Shown here: piece after piece, positions 1 to 6,625 of the stretch | How the letters are laid out: every line of letters starts with the position of its first letter | Numbering within the stretch: the first letter of the stretch is position 1 | IMG/VR virus record: IMGVR_UViG_3300037487_001246 | Location: 1 to 30,856 of that record | Length of the DNA: 30,856 nt | Source: a virus | Direction: 5' to 3' (one strand) | The notes under the pieces: model-generated | The model's database searches: none | What the model was told of the DNA's origin: nothing | Seen by the model: only the letters and a program-made list of their open reading frames with translations | Position numbers and translations under genes: made by a program

Positions 1-126
1 AACTTGTAGGTCGGCGCGAACCATCCGACGCACTGCTTAGCGATGATCGCGTCGATGCTGAGTTGCTGCGCAAAGGTCGTCTTTCCCCAGCGCCGCCCGA
101 TCTCAAGCACGCTGAAGCGCGCGAGA
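1..126. repeat. Terminal direct repeat, left copy
   Basis: Bases 1-126 are identical to 30728-30853; the match breaks at 127, where the right end finishes with three different bases (CCT). The simplest reading is a circular or circularly permuted genome whose contig ends overlap, because the repeat lies inside the large terminase gene and joining the ends restores that gene in frame. A true short terminal repeat cannot be excluded from sequence alone. Confidence 0.9.
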
Positions 127-191
127 GAAGAGAGAACTTCCAGTTGCGAAGCGTGAAGCACGGACTCAATCGACGGGAGCCGAATCTTCAA
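1..191 (-). CDS. terL: Terminase large subunit, N-terminal part (continues at 29737-30856)
   Basis: This is the 5' end of the large terminase, the ATPase/nuclease motor that packages DNA into proheads. Reading leftward from 191 and continuing from base 1 into 30727 gives one uninterrupted frame of about 393 codons. No ATG is available. The chosen TTG at 191-189 overlaps the TGA of the small terminase (188-190), which suggests translational coupling, although no clear Shine-Dalgarno precedes it. This part supplies the N-terminal adaptor strand and the Walker A loop GRRWGKTT at about residues 32-39. The gene is broken only by contig linearisation, not by mutation. Confidence 0.85.
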   Translation of the reverse strand, partial: MKIRLPSIESVLHASQLEVLSSLARFSVLEIGRRWGKTTFAQQLSIDAIIAKQCVGWFAPTYK

Positions 192-523
192 TTGAGCAAG
201 CGCGGCAAGATGCGCTCAATCTCGACGATCTCGTCGCGGTGCGTCTCCTCGATGCGATCCTTCTGTCCGAGGATTTGTTTGCCGAGCCAAATCATCATGG
301 TCACATTCCCTTCCTTCGCCTTCGTCCATTGCAGGCGGCGCAGGCTTACGCGCATACGCGCAGCGCCCGAGCGAAACGCTTCGCGCATATCTGCGCGCTG
401 TTGGAACTGGCGAGCCGAGCAGCCGACCAGCACGCCGATTTCGTCCTGCGTGCAACCGATCGCGGCTGCGGCTTCGACTTGCTTGAGGTCGTAGACTTTT
501 TTGATGCGTCCGAGTTGCGCCAT
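188..523 (-). CDS. terS: Terminase small subunit
   Basis: A 111-aa protein directly upstream of the large terminase, in the position and size expected for the DNA-recognition subunit that starts packaging. Residues 10-50 form a helix-turn-helix-like region (AAAAIGCTQDEIGVLVGCS). The middle carries a MIWLGKQILGQKD segment often seen in small terminases and related phage HTH proteins, followed by an acidic C terminus. The ATG at 523 has an AAGG a few bases upstream. The TGA overlaps the proposed TTG of terL. Confidence rests on the HTH-like segment, the motif and the position. Confidence 0.8.
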   Translation of the reverse strand: MAQLGRIKKVYDLKQVEAAAAIGCTQDEIGVLVGCSARQFQQRADMREAFRSGAARMRVSLRRLQWTKAKEGNVTMMIWLGKQILGQKDRIEETHRDEIVEIERILPRLLN

Positions 524-526
524 GCG

Positions 527-1639
527 TTAACCTTGGCGTGAAAGAATCTTGTCGCGGATTACTTCTGCTATTGCTTTCATCATCAGCGGCGGCACACTGT
601 TTCCTAGTCGCTCCCATTGCTGCGCGTAACTTCCAAGCAGGACGAAATCATCAGGGAAGGCGCAGATTCGCTTGAGTTCAGCGATAGTGAACTTACGTTT
701 TTCTGTGCCTTGACGAAGAAAGCCGCCTTGCTTGTTTGCGCCTGATGCCAACACTGTTGGATTCGGAACATCAGGCATACCCCAAATGGACTTGAACTTG
801 TCGTTGCCTGTAATGATTTCGATTTGATACTGATACGGCCGCGACGCGCCTAGCCCATTGTTACCGATTGTTGGGCAGGGCTTACCTCTAGCGTTTCGTT
901 GATCAGTTCCATTGTATAAAGATTGTCTAACATCAACAATCCATGGCATCGCATCCTCCACGCTGTATCGATACGGAAGCGGCGAGGGATGAACAGGCTC
1001 GGCGTTCAGATCATTCCTCACGCCGACAAAGATCGTGCGCTGGCGTTGTTGCGGTACACCCAGCCATTGAGCGTCAAGCACTCGGCAGGTCACTCGATAG
1101 CCGCTCGCTTTGAGCGCAGCAAGGATCTCCAAGAAGTATCCCTTCGCCGTTCCCATCACTAAGCCTTTGACATTCTCCGCGACGAAGACCTTCGGCTTGA
1201 GACCTCGCAGCAACCGAACATACTCATCGAAGAGCGTCTCGTTCTTTTGCGTTGCGCCGTGTTCGTACTGCTTGTTCTTTCCCCAACCCTTCTCGCGCTT
1301 GCCTGCGGTTGAGAACGCTTGGCATGGAGGCGAGCCGTCGAAGATGTCGAGTTCGCCGACCTTCAGTTTCGTTGCAGCGAGGATCTCGCTCGGGTGAACT
1401 AGTTTGATGTCGCGTCCGTCGAGGATTGAATCGCTCGCGCAGTTCGCTTTGTAACTTGCCTGCGCAGAGGGAACGAACTCGTTCGCCCAGACGACCTTGA
1501 AGCCAGCCATTCGATAGCCAGTGCATGAGCCACCGCAACCGCTGAAGGTCGAAGCAACCTTGAAGCCGTTCCACGGCATCTCCTTAATCTCGCTCATCAA
1601 CGGCACGCGATACATCGGCTTTGTATCAGGCTTCAACAT
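527..1639 (-). CDS. DNA cytosine-5 methyltransferase
   Basis: A 370-aa enzyme predicted to transfer a methyl group from SAM to C5 of cytosine in phage DNA. The family motifs are in order: motif I FSGCGG at 32-37, the catalytic GSPPCQ with Cys106, ENV at 155-157, the QRQR motif at 198-201 and the C-terminal GNSVPP at 346-351. A variable target-recognition region lies between about 215 and 310. The ATG at 1639 has a GGAG upstream and lies inside the end of the ParB-like gene, implying coupling; later in-frame ATGs exist. No partner restriction enzyme is visible, so it most likely protects phage DNA. The recognition sequence cannot be read from the protein. Confidence 0.95.
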   Translation of the reverse strand: MLKPDTKPMYRVPLMSEIKEMPWNGFKVASTFSGCGGSCTGYRMAGFKVVWANEFVPSAQASYKANCASDSILDGRDIKLVHPSEILAATKLKVGELDIFDGSPPCQAFSTAGKREKGWGKNKQYEHGATQKNETLFDEYVRLLRGLKPKVFVAENVKGLVMGTAKGYFLEILAALKASGYRVTCRVLDAQWLGVPQQRQRTIFVGVRNDLNAEPVHPSPLPYRYSVEDAMPWIVDVRQSLYNGTDQRNARGKPCPTIGNNGLGASRPYQYQIEIITGNDKFKSIWGMPDVPNPTVLASGANKQGGFLRQGTEKRKFTIAELKRICAFPDDFVLLGSYAQQWERLGNSVPPLMMKAIAEVIRDKILSRQG

Positions 1640-2123
1640 TGCCGCCGCTCCATCGATAGTTGCACTTAGGACATTGATGCTCGGTCTCGATGTTCTCATC
1701 GACTTCAGGAAAGACCTCAAGTGCAACGGCTTTCGCCATCTCTCCGATGTCCGCTTCGTCGAACCCCGTCGCGAGCGCGAGTTCCTCATCTTCGATTTGC
1801 AGCGCGGCGAGTTGTTCCGCGAGTGAGCCTTCGTCCCATTCCGCGAGTTCAGCCGTGCGATTGTCTGCGATGGCGTACGCAGTCGCTTCGCTTCCCTTGA
1901 GCGGCGAGCGAACGATTGCGATCTCGGTGTATCCGAGTTGCTGCGCAGCCATCAGCGTCCCGTTACCTGCGCGGACGATGCCGTTCGCGTCCACGACGAT
2001 CGGCTTCTGTTGCCCGAATCGCTTGAGACTCGCGATGATGGATTGAATGTTCTTGTCGGGATGCTTGCGCACATTCGCAGGATCGAGAGAGAGAGAAGAG
2101 ATAGCGACGAGTTCACTTTGCAC
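1626..2123 (-). CDS. ParB/sulfiredoxin-fold nuclease-like protein
   Basis: A 165-aa protein with the ParB N-terminal (ParBc/Srx) fold. Residues about 5-80 carry the characteristic order: a DPANVRKHP-type motif, then GQQKPIVVD, then GNGTLMAA in place of the usual GHGR box, then the helical TAYAIADNRTAELAEW segment. A CPKC pair near the C terminus looks like half of a zinc ribbon. The start is a GTG at 2123 with a GGAGG Shine-Dalgarno. Phages often carry such proteins beside DNA methyltransferases; roles range from DNA nicking or binding to methyltransferase partner. Here the stop lies within the 5' end of the C5-methyltransferase gene, supporting a joint function. Plasmid partition is unlikely because no ParA is present. 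Confidence 0.85.
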   Translation of the reverse strand: MQSELVAISSLSLDPANVRKHPDKNIQSIIASLKRFGQQKPIVVDANGIVRAGNGTLMAAQQLGYTEIAIVRSPLKGSEATAYAIADNRTAELAEWDEGSLAEQLAALQIEDEELALATGFDEADIGEMAKAVALEVFPEVDENIETEHQCPKCNYRWSGGNVEA

Positions 2124-2595
2124 GGTGCGCCTCCATGTTCAAACTACACCAGTGCCGCGAACAGTTCGCGCCTTCAGCACCAACGATTCGCAAACGATCA
2201 AAGCCCGACGCTTCGAGCAAGCCAGCCAACTTCGACGCGGTAAAGATTGCAAGATGTATGTCGTGATTGTCTATATGACCGCCCATGATGTAGCGTTCGA
2301 GTTGATTGTCTTCGAGACCCGACAGCATCGCGCCGACGATCTTTGCAAAGTCAGGCACTGCTACGAAGAGCCGACCGTCTACCTTGAGTACGCGGTTCCA
2401 TTCGACAAGCGCAACTTCCGATTGAAAGTACGAAATGTGTTCGAGTACATGAGACGCGCGGATTTCATCGACGCTCTCATCTGCGAGCGCGGAGAGGTCG
2501 AGACAGTCGCGCCCGTCTTTGATGTCCCAAGACGACCAGCCATCTTCGAGCGCGCTACCTGCGCCTATGTCGATGCGAACGAGTTGTTCTTCCAT
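2113..2595 (-). CDS. Class I SAM-dependent methyltransferase
   Basis: A 160-aa small-molecule-type methyltransferase. It has a SAM-binding motif I (IDIGAGSAL, residues 8-16) and a conserved ASHVLEHI segment typical of the Methyltransf_11 group, followed by the post-motif strands. The ATG at 2595 has a GGAGAG Shine-Dalgarno. The substrate is not evident. Its second half resembles the N-terminal part of the methyltransferase-glycosyltransferase fusion at 23040-24170, so the two may act on the same glycan or derive from one ancestor. It overlaps the start of the ParB-like gene by 11 bases. Confidence 0.8.
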   Translation of the reverse strand: MEEQLVRIDIGAGSALEDGWSSWDIKDGRDCLDLSALADESVDEIRASHVLEHISYFQSEVALVEWNRVLKVDGRLFVAVPDFAKIVGAMLSGLEDNQLERYIMGGHIDNHDIHLAIFTASKLAGLLEASGFDRLRIVGAEGANCSRHWCSLNMEAHRAK

Positions 2596-2607
2596 TCTCT
2601 ACTCTCC

Positions 2608-2973
2608 TTAGTTCGCGAGGATTTCGTCCGCGCGCGCGGATCCTAGCAGCCCGAACGAAACTAAGTACGCCATGCCGCCGACTGTCGCTGGGTCGTCGCT
2701 TACGATTTCTTGCGCGGCTTGCGCGAATGTAAGGAAGCGCAGCGTCGTCGCGTCGGTCTTCGCGGCTGCAAGAATGCCGTCGAGTTCCGCAGTCGTGAAG
2801 CGATTGAGGAACTGATACGCCGTCCAGCGCTGCGCGACAAACTCCCATCCCGTGTAGTACGCGCCGACGCGCGCGTTCATGCCGTCGAGTACGCGCACGC
2901 ATCCCGCTACTGGGTCGCTCGACTCGATGAGTTCAATGACGATGGAAGATGCATCGAGTCGCGCGTAGGTCAT
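2608..2973 (-). CDS. Conserved small phage protein, unknown role
   Basis: A 121-aa protein. Its second half (about 60-121) follows a pattern seen in many phage proteins near tail or lysis genes: F-T-x-x-E, an AAxxD helix, a hydrophobic FLTFAQAAQEI helix, DDPATV, then GLLGSxRADEIL at the C terminus. The N-terminal half is beta-rich. It starts at 2973, overlapping the stop of the lectin-like gene (ATGA-type), so it may be made together with that putative adhesin. The family link is from memory of the pattern; no biochemical function can be stated. Confidence 0.7.
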   Translation of the reverse strand: MTYARLDASSIVIELIESSDPVAGCVRVLDGMNARVGAYYTGWEFVAQRWTAYQFLNRFTTAELDGILAAAKTDATTLRFLTFAQAAQEIVSDDPATVGGMAYLVSFGLLGSARADEILAN

Positions 2974-3662
2974 CGGGTCACCGCCATTTGAAAGTCTGCG
3001 TAATCAACGATGATCGCGCGCGAGGAAGTTCCAGCCGACTTTGCGATTGAAACAAGAAACCCCGTAATATCAAGAACAGGATCGACGGGAAGATCTCCGA
3101 TTATTTGCCCGACATACGCGCCGTTGATGAAGAACTGCGCGAGCGTAGCAGTAGCGTTGATGCGGCATTCGAGGCGATACCAAGTCGAGACAGCAACCGT
3201 CACGCCGCTATCGACTGACTGCGTCCCAGTCGTACTTCCGCACACGCTGTAAAGTTGCCAGCGTCCCGAGTTGATGTTGTCGCGATAGCGGAATGTGACT
3301 GCTCCAGCAGTTCCGACGATCGATGTCAAACTGTCGTGGAAACCCGTACTGATGGCGTAGCGGTTCGTCGCATCGCTCAACGCTGATGGCGTTTGCAGGA
3401 TCGTCGTGAATGTGATCTCGCCATTCGCCATCACAACCTGATTCTGCAACTGCGAGCAGATTGCAGCGCGATTTGTTGTGCCTGTTCCTGTCGCAACGGT
3501 CGCGAATCCGTAACGATTTACGAAGGTTCCGACCGTCGTAAATACGACAGTGCCGCCGCTCAACGCCGTCGTAAAATCGCCAACGGCTTGCATCTCGCTT
3601 CGCACCAGAATCGATGTCGCTGGGTCGAGTCGGTCGCGCAATGGAGGGTAGGTCGTGATCAT
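2970..3662 (-). CDS. Putative lectin-fold (concanavalin A-like) surface protein
   Basis: A 230-aa protein rich in Thr, Ser, Val and Gly with alternating beta strands and almost no charged helices. The pattern FTTILQTPS...FRYRDNINSGRW...TWYRLECRIN...QFFINGAYVG matches the strand and hairpin order of phage concanavalin A-like/LamG jelly-roll domains, which bind carbohydrate or decorate particles. It lies outside the main tail cluster, between lysis and DNA-modification genes, but upstream of the terminase in the same leftward direction. It could be a tail-fibre head or a capsid decoration. The assignment is by sequence pattern only. Confidence 0.6.
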   Translation of the reverse strand: MITTYPPLRDRLDPATSILVRSEMQAVGDFTTALSGGTVVFTTVGTFVNRYGFATVATGTGTTNRAAICSQLQNQVVMANGEITFTTILQTPSALSDATNRYAISTGFHDSLTSIVGTAGAVTFRYRDNINSGRWQLYSVCGSTTGTQSVDSGVTVAVSTWYRLECRINATATLAQFFINGAYVGQIIGDLPVDPVLDITGFLVSIAKSAGTSSRAIIVDYADFQMAVTR

Positions 3663-3991
3663 GCTTCGCCGTCTCGCTTGCGGTTGCAGTTGCAGTGCGC
3701 GAGTTCAATCGCTTGCGCGTCGATTGCTGCGTTGAGTACTCGGTTCTCCGCGAGCAGATGATCAAGCGTCTTCTTGATTGCGCTTCGCGAAAGTTCGGTT
3801 CGCAGTCTGTCAATCTCGTCGGCGGCTTGCTTCGTCATGCCGTGCGCGAGTTCGCGCGCGATTGCGTCGGCTGTCGTGTTCGCGCGCCAGTAGCGGATCG
3901 TGTACTCGATCATGCCGCCATCTACGGTCGCCGTGACGACCGCCATCTTGCGGAGCAGCGCGGTGATGTCATCGACTTCATTTGCGGTCAT
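3659..3991 (-). CDS. Small coiled-coil protein, unknown
   Basis: A 110-aa protein with the start chosen at 3991 (MTANEVDD), which overlaps the HTH gene's 3' end by 14 bases. The N-terminal half is mixed alpha/beta. From about residue 55 it is helical with heptad-like spacing (ADEIDRLRTELSRSAIKKTLDHL) and ends in a Cys-Asn-Cys-Asn segment. No family was recognised. The stop overlaps the start of the lectin-like gene. Confidence 0.65.
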   Translation of the reverse strand: MTANEVDDITALLRKMAVVTATVDGGMIEYTIRYWRANTTADAIARELAHGMTKQAADEIDRLRTELSRSAIKKTLDHLLAENRVLNAAIDAQAIELAHCNCNRKRDGEA

Positions 3992-4250
3992 CGTATTTAC
4001 CCTTCGCGCGCGCGAAGCCTTCGCTCGCTTCAAAGTCTGCGAGTACCTGCGGATGCACGCGACGCGCGTTTGTTGCGGGAAGCGTGAAGCCAAGCAGTCT
4101 GCCAGTGTCAATCCATCGCGCGATCAGTCGCGATGTCACGCCGAGCCGCTTCGCGCAGTCGCCTGTAGTGAGCCATACGACGGGCGCAACTTTGGTCGGC
4201 TCAATCTCTGGATCTACGCGAGGAATGCGCGAGCGCGCTAGCGCCATCAT
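3978..4250 (-). CDS. Excisionase/MerR-type helix-turn-helix protein
   Basis: A 90-aa protein with a helix-turn-helix domain at about 27-75: WLTTGDCAKRLGVTSRLIARW, then an IDTGRLLGFTLP wing and an RRVHP segment leading to the LADFE helix. This is the layout of HTH_17/excisionase-like DNA-binding proteins. Such proteins act as small regulators or, in temperate phages, as excisionases; no integrase is seen here, so a regulatory role is more likely. The start could be either of two tandem ATGs at 4250 and 4247; the first overlaps the TGA of the lipoprotein gene. Confidence 0.8.
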   Translation of the reverse strand: MMALARSRIPRVDPEIEPTKVAPVVWLTTGDCAKRLGVTSRLIARWIDTGRLLGFTLPATNARRVHPQVLADFEASEGFARAKGKYDDRK

Positions 4251-4480
4251 CCACCGTTGCCGATCGCGTCCATGAACGATGGAGGAACGCAGTACCAGCC
4301 TTCAGGAATTGTCACCGCGTTTTCGCTGAGTCGCCATTCGCCATCGACGGATGCGTAGATCGTGCCGCGCACTTGACCGATGCGAATCGGCGACGATTCA
4401 TTGACGAGGATGGTTCTTGAGCAGCCAGAGACGCAGGCGAGTACCAGCGCGGCGCAGGTCATCAGGCTTAGTCGTCGCAT
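4247..4480 (-). CDS. Small outer-membrane lipoprotein, Rz1/o-spanin-like
   Basis: A 77-aa lipoprotein. Residues 2-16 form a basic then hydrophobic signal, followed by the lipobox V17-S18-G19-C20, so the mature protein would start at Cys20 and be anchored in a membrane. The mature part carries a TIPEGWYCVPP motif recalled from many small phage lipoproteins of lysis regions. Its start at 4480 lies inside the gene for the 55-aa protein 4398-4565, in another frame: the nested layout of Rz/Rz1 spanin pairs. A role in outer-membrane disruption at lysis is inferred from this layout. Confidence 0.7.
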   Translation of the reverse strand: MRRLSLMTCAALVLACVSGCSRTILVNESSPIRIGQVRGTIYASVDGEWRLSENAVTIPEGWYCVPPSFMDAIGNGG

Positions 4481-4565
4481 CTTTCGCGACGCTTCCGCGC
4501 TCGATGCGCTTGTCGAGCCATGAGAAGAGAGCGAGTGCAATTTGTGCGACGATTCGTTCGAGCAT
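4398..4565 (-). CDS. Small membrane protein nested with the lipoprotein gene, Rz/i-spanin-like
   Basis: A 55-aa reading frame with one N-terminal hydrophobic helix (residues 4-17, ending LALFSWLDKR), then a charged, basic amphipathic tail (DDLRRAGTRLRLWL). A GGAGG Shine-Dalgarno lies nine bases before the ATG at 4565; the ATG five bases further upstream is too close to it and leads into another frame. The gene overlaps the lipoprotein gene for 83 bases in a different frame. It is much shorter than classical Rz, so it could instead be a small holin-type or accessory membrane protein. Coding potential is supported by the Shine-Dalgarno, the coherent TM/tail design and the position. Confidence 0.65.
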   Translation of the reverse strand: MLERIVAQIALALFSWLDKRIERGSVAKDATTKPDDLRRAGTRLRLWLLKNHPRQ

Positions 4566-4570
4566 TTCAT

Positions 4571-4789
4571 TTAGCCTCCATCGTTGTTCTTTTCTTCGAG
4601 TCGGCGGCGAAGGAATGTGATTTCCTCAGCCGCAAGAAATAGTTCGCGTTTGATGTCTGTCCAGAACGAGAACATCGGCGCATCGTGCAACAGGCGCAGG
4701 CGCTCGACGCGTCCGAGCGTTCCTTCCATCTTCTCCATGTAGTGCTGGCTCACGCGAGACCAGCCATCGTCGCCATCGGGCGCGTTCAT
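4571..4789 (-). CDS. Hypothetical helical protein
   Basis: A 72-aa mostly helical protein with acidic and basic stretches and a C-terminal AAEEITFLRRRLEEKNN helix. The start at 4789 (MNAPDGDD) overlaps the stop of the holin-like gene ATGA-style. It is encoded within the lysis-like cluster, but no family was recognised and it has no signal peptide or TM segment. Confidence 0.65.
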   Translation of the reverse strand: MNAPDGDDGWSRVSQHYMEKMEGTLGRVERLRLLHDAPMFSFWTDIKRELFLAAEEITFLRRRLEEKNNDGG

Positions 4790-4983
4790 TTCGCGCCTGC
4801 GGATTCGCTCGTCACGCCGTTGTCGCGCGCGAAGCAACCGATACCGATTGCAGCAAGCGCAGCGAAGACCGCTTCAATCGAGAAGACCGTCGCGGGATCG
4901 TTGTCGAGCAGCGCGGACGCTTGAAGAGAGAGGATCGAGAGACCAGCGAGAACACCGACGGTAGTTGTCTTCCATGATTTCAT
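4786..4983 (-). CDS. Holin-like small membrane protein
   Basis: A 65-aa protein with two hydrophobic stretches (about 8-25 and 35-52) separated by DNDPAT, ending in a short polar tail with FARDNGVTSESAGAK. This arrangement and tail match a group of small phage membrane proteins placed in lysis modules and often called holins. It overlaps both neighbours by four bases (ATGA). Forming inner-membrane holes is the likely role, by analogy and position; activity is unproven. Confidence 0.65.
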   Translation of the reverse strand: MKSWKTTTVGVLAGLSILSLQASALLDNDPATVFSIEAVFAALAAIGIGCFARDNGVTSESAGAK

Positions 4984-5246
4984 TGATAGTCTTTCTTTTT
5001 GAGTTCCGACAGACCGTGCTTTGCAAGGTCGATTGTGAGATGGCTCAGCGCGTCCGCGATCTTCTCGACGGTCGCTTCGAGTCTACGAATCCTATCGGCT
5101 GATTGTGTGCGATCGGCTTCGAGCAGCGTTTGGATGTGTCGAAGATCGGTGCGAAGACCGTACATCTGACCGAGCAGCCAGACGACTGCGCCGATGCTGG
5201 GGAACAGGACGATGCCGACAATCTTGAGAACATCTTCAATGGTCAA
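4980..5246 (-). CDS. TM plus coiled-coil protein, XhlA/holin-accessory-like
   Basis: An 88-aa protein: one N-terminal TM helix at about 7-30 (IVGIVLFPSIGAVVWLLGQM), then a long coiled coil from about 31 (LRTDLRHIQTLLEADRTQSA and following heptads). The start is a TTG at 5246, chosen because an excellent GGAGGA Shine-Dalgarno precedes it by about six bases and it overlaps the end of the nuclease gene. Membrane-anchored coiled coils of this size (XhlA-like, hemolysin-type holin partners) are common in lysis cassettes. Such a role is inferred from topology and neighbours. Confidence 0.65.
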   Translation of the reverse strand: MTIEDVLKIVGIVLFPSIGAVVWLLGQMYGLRTDLRHIQTLLEADRTQSADRIRRLEATVEKIADALSHLTIDLAKHGLSELKKKDYQ

Positions 5247-5589
5247 CGGTTTCCTCCAAAGAAGAGACTCTACGCGATAGGGCGCGCAGGTCACTGAGCG
5301 CAACGAGTACATAGAAATCGGTGTCTCCGTTCTCGCGAAGCAGCACAACGGGAATCGTGCTTGCTTCTGTTGCATCTTTCGCGGCTTGTTCGTAGAACCG
5401 CAAGCAGGAATGAGCGGCTCGCGACTTAACTTCAAAGTGAACGCCGTCGAGCGTCGTAGTTAAGTCAGCATCACCAGCGCCGCCGCAGTACTGGACGCTG
5501 CGCCGCGCTTCCACGCCGAGAACTAAGTTCAGCGCCTTTGCGGCTTCGCGTTCCATGCGCTTACCTTTTTGCTTACTAAGTGATCCCAT
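5236..5589 (-). CDS. Holliday-junction-resolvase-like endonuclease
   Basis: A 117-aa protein of the small phage nuclease type with the PD-(D/E)xK core. It has the N-terminal KGKRMEREAAKALN helix containing a conserved Glu, then GDADLTTTLDGVHFEVKS, which carries the Asp and the ExK pair, then a helix with QAAKDA and a PVVLLREN strand. This layout is shared by archaeal-type and phage resolvases and by VRR-NUC-like nucleases. It probably resolves branched DNA left by Bet-driven recombination before packaging. The ATG at 5589 has no strong Shine-Dalgarno. Substrate choice is not proven. Confidence 0.75.
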   Translation of the reverse strand: MGSLSKQKGKRMEREAAKALNLVLGVEARRSVQYCGGAGDADLTTTLDGVHFEVKSRAAHSCLRFYEQAAKDATEASTIPVVLLRENGDTDFYVLVALSDLRALSRRVSSLEETVDH

Positions 5590-5647
5590 GCTAAGTACTC
5601 TATCGGCGAACGCCTACTTTTTATAGAGCCGATGGAATGTAAGTTCC

Positions 5648-5878
5648 CTATCTTGCGAAGCCCGAACTTAGTTCGTTCAAGCCGATATGGGATTCGTGGA
5701 GCGGGAAGCCATGCCCGATGAAGACGCGCGCAACGGTCTGCGCGTTGAGCGCGATGCGTACGCGGATCTTTGCGGTTTCGATGTCGTTGCGCCCGATCGC
5801 GATAGCGGTCGCGTGAATGCGTCCGCGCTTCTCATGCCGCGCGAAGCCGCGCACAATGTAAGTCTCGGGCGCGCTCAT
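5648..5878 (-). CDS. Hypothetical protein
   Basis: A 76-aa protein, beta-rich in its first half (TYIVRGFARHEKRGRIHATA) with basic patches. The start at 5878 overlaps the stop of the 49-aa membrane protein (ATGA), making a coupled pair. No family was recognised. Its 3' end contains an 11-bp GAACTTAGTTC dyad (5664-5674), one of several such sites in the genome. Confidence 0.6.
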   Translation of the reverse strand: MSAPETYIVRGFARHEKRGRIHATAIAIGRNDIETAKIRVRIALNAQTVARVFIGHGFPLHESHIGLNELSSGFAR

Positions 5879-6024
5879 CTGCGCACGACGCTGGCGACGC
5901 GGTCGCAGACCGAGGCGACAGAGAGATAGAGCGTGAGACCGACGACGACGAACAGGAAACACGCCTCGCGCAGGAAGATCCGCGCTGCGCTCTCGTCGGG
6001 TCGGTCGTCGTAGTCGTCGTTCAT
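5875..6024 (-). CDS. 49-aa single-pass membrane protein
   Basis: A short frame encoding an acidic, Asp-rich N terminus (residues 2-11), one hydrophobic helix at about 22-40 (ACFLFVVVGLTLYLSVAS) and a short basic tail, giving a likely N-out orientation. AAGGAG lies eight bases before the ATG at 6024, and the ATG overlaps the upstream stop (6021). Both ends are coupled to neighbours, which supports real translation. Its function is unknown; it could be an additional holin or antiholin-type peptide. Confidence 0.6.
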   Translation of the reverse strand: MNDDYDDRPDESAARIFLREACFLFVVVGLTLYLSVASVCDRVASVVRR

Positions 6025-6419
6025 TTCGTCGGCTCCTTGAAGCAATCCCAGCCGCGCCGTGCGGCGTGTTCAACCCTCAGAGTCGAGAGCCGAACATTCG
6101 ATCCCAGCAGAGACAAGTTCTCTGCCGTTCTCTCACAAGCCTCCCGCCGCGCTTCGTCGCGCTCGCGGATCGCTTCGTCGCGCTCCTCGCGCGCTTCATC
6201 GCGCTCGGAACGCCAAGCGTTCTCAATTCGTATCCGTCCTGTTTCGTCAATCTCGTTCAATCGGATCGCTAGGTCGCGCTCACGACGCGCCGCGTCGCGC
6301 TCGCAAACCGCCGCTCGACGCTCACGAATCTCCGCATCAAAATCTAAACGGAATTGATCGATCTCGATGCGTAGTCTTTGATTGTCGTCGAGAACGGTGG
6401 CAAGATCGCTCGCGCTCAT
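6021..6419 (-). CDS. Coiled-coil protein with repeated RERDEA motifs
   Basis: A 132-aa, highly charged protein predicted to be one long coiled coil from about 10 to 110. Residues about 40-98 are built from imperfect repeats of the type ERDEAxRE/RERDLA, a seven- to eight-residue charged repeat. The last 20 residues, with a WDCF segment, differ. The start at 6419 overlaps the upstream stop (ATGA). No enzymatic motif is present; a spacer or scaffolding role is possible but unsupported. Confidence 0.65.
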   Translation of the reverse strand: MSASDLATVLDDNQRLRIEIDQFRLDFDAEIRERRAAVCERDAARRERDLAIRLNEIDETGRIRIENAWRSERDEAREERDEAIRERDEARREACERTAENLSLLGSNVRLSTLRVEHAARRGWDCFKEPTK

Positions 6420-6625
6420 CGCTCCTCCTTTCGCTCAATGCGCGGAAGCCCGAGCAGGTCGTCCGCTGCATCTTCCGCAGCGTGAAGTCGCGCGAACGCG
6501 TCGCGCGTAGTCAACTCAAAATTGCAGAGTCCGCGATCCGCTAGACGGTACTCCATCAGCACATTCGATAGGGTCTCGATCCTCGCGGCAAGGCGAACGC
6601 GCATTTCTTCCATTGATTCATTCAT
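6416..6625 (-). CDS. Hypothetical helical protein
   Basis: A 69-aa helical, acidic protein with no recognised domain. It sits in a chain of overlapping small genes: its ATG at 6625 shares a base with the upstream stop, and its stop overlaps the coiled-coil gene start. Both N- and C-terminal thirds look helical (RVRLAARIETLSNVLMEYRL; FARLHAAEDAADDLLGL). Confidence 0.6.
   Translation of the reverse strand: MNESMEEMRVRLAARIETLSNVLMEYRLADRGLCNFELTTRDAFARLHAAEDAADDLLGLPRIERKEER

Noticed and set aside
3208-3813. 201-codon minus-strand frame overlapping the lectin-like gene
   Set aside because: Shadow frame, Arg/Asp-rich without coherent strands; the overlapping lectin-like frame has the coupled start and stop.
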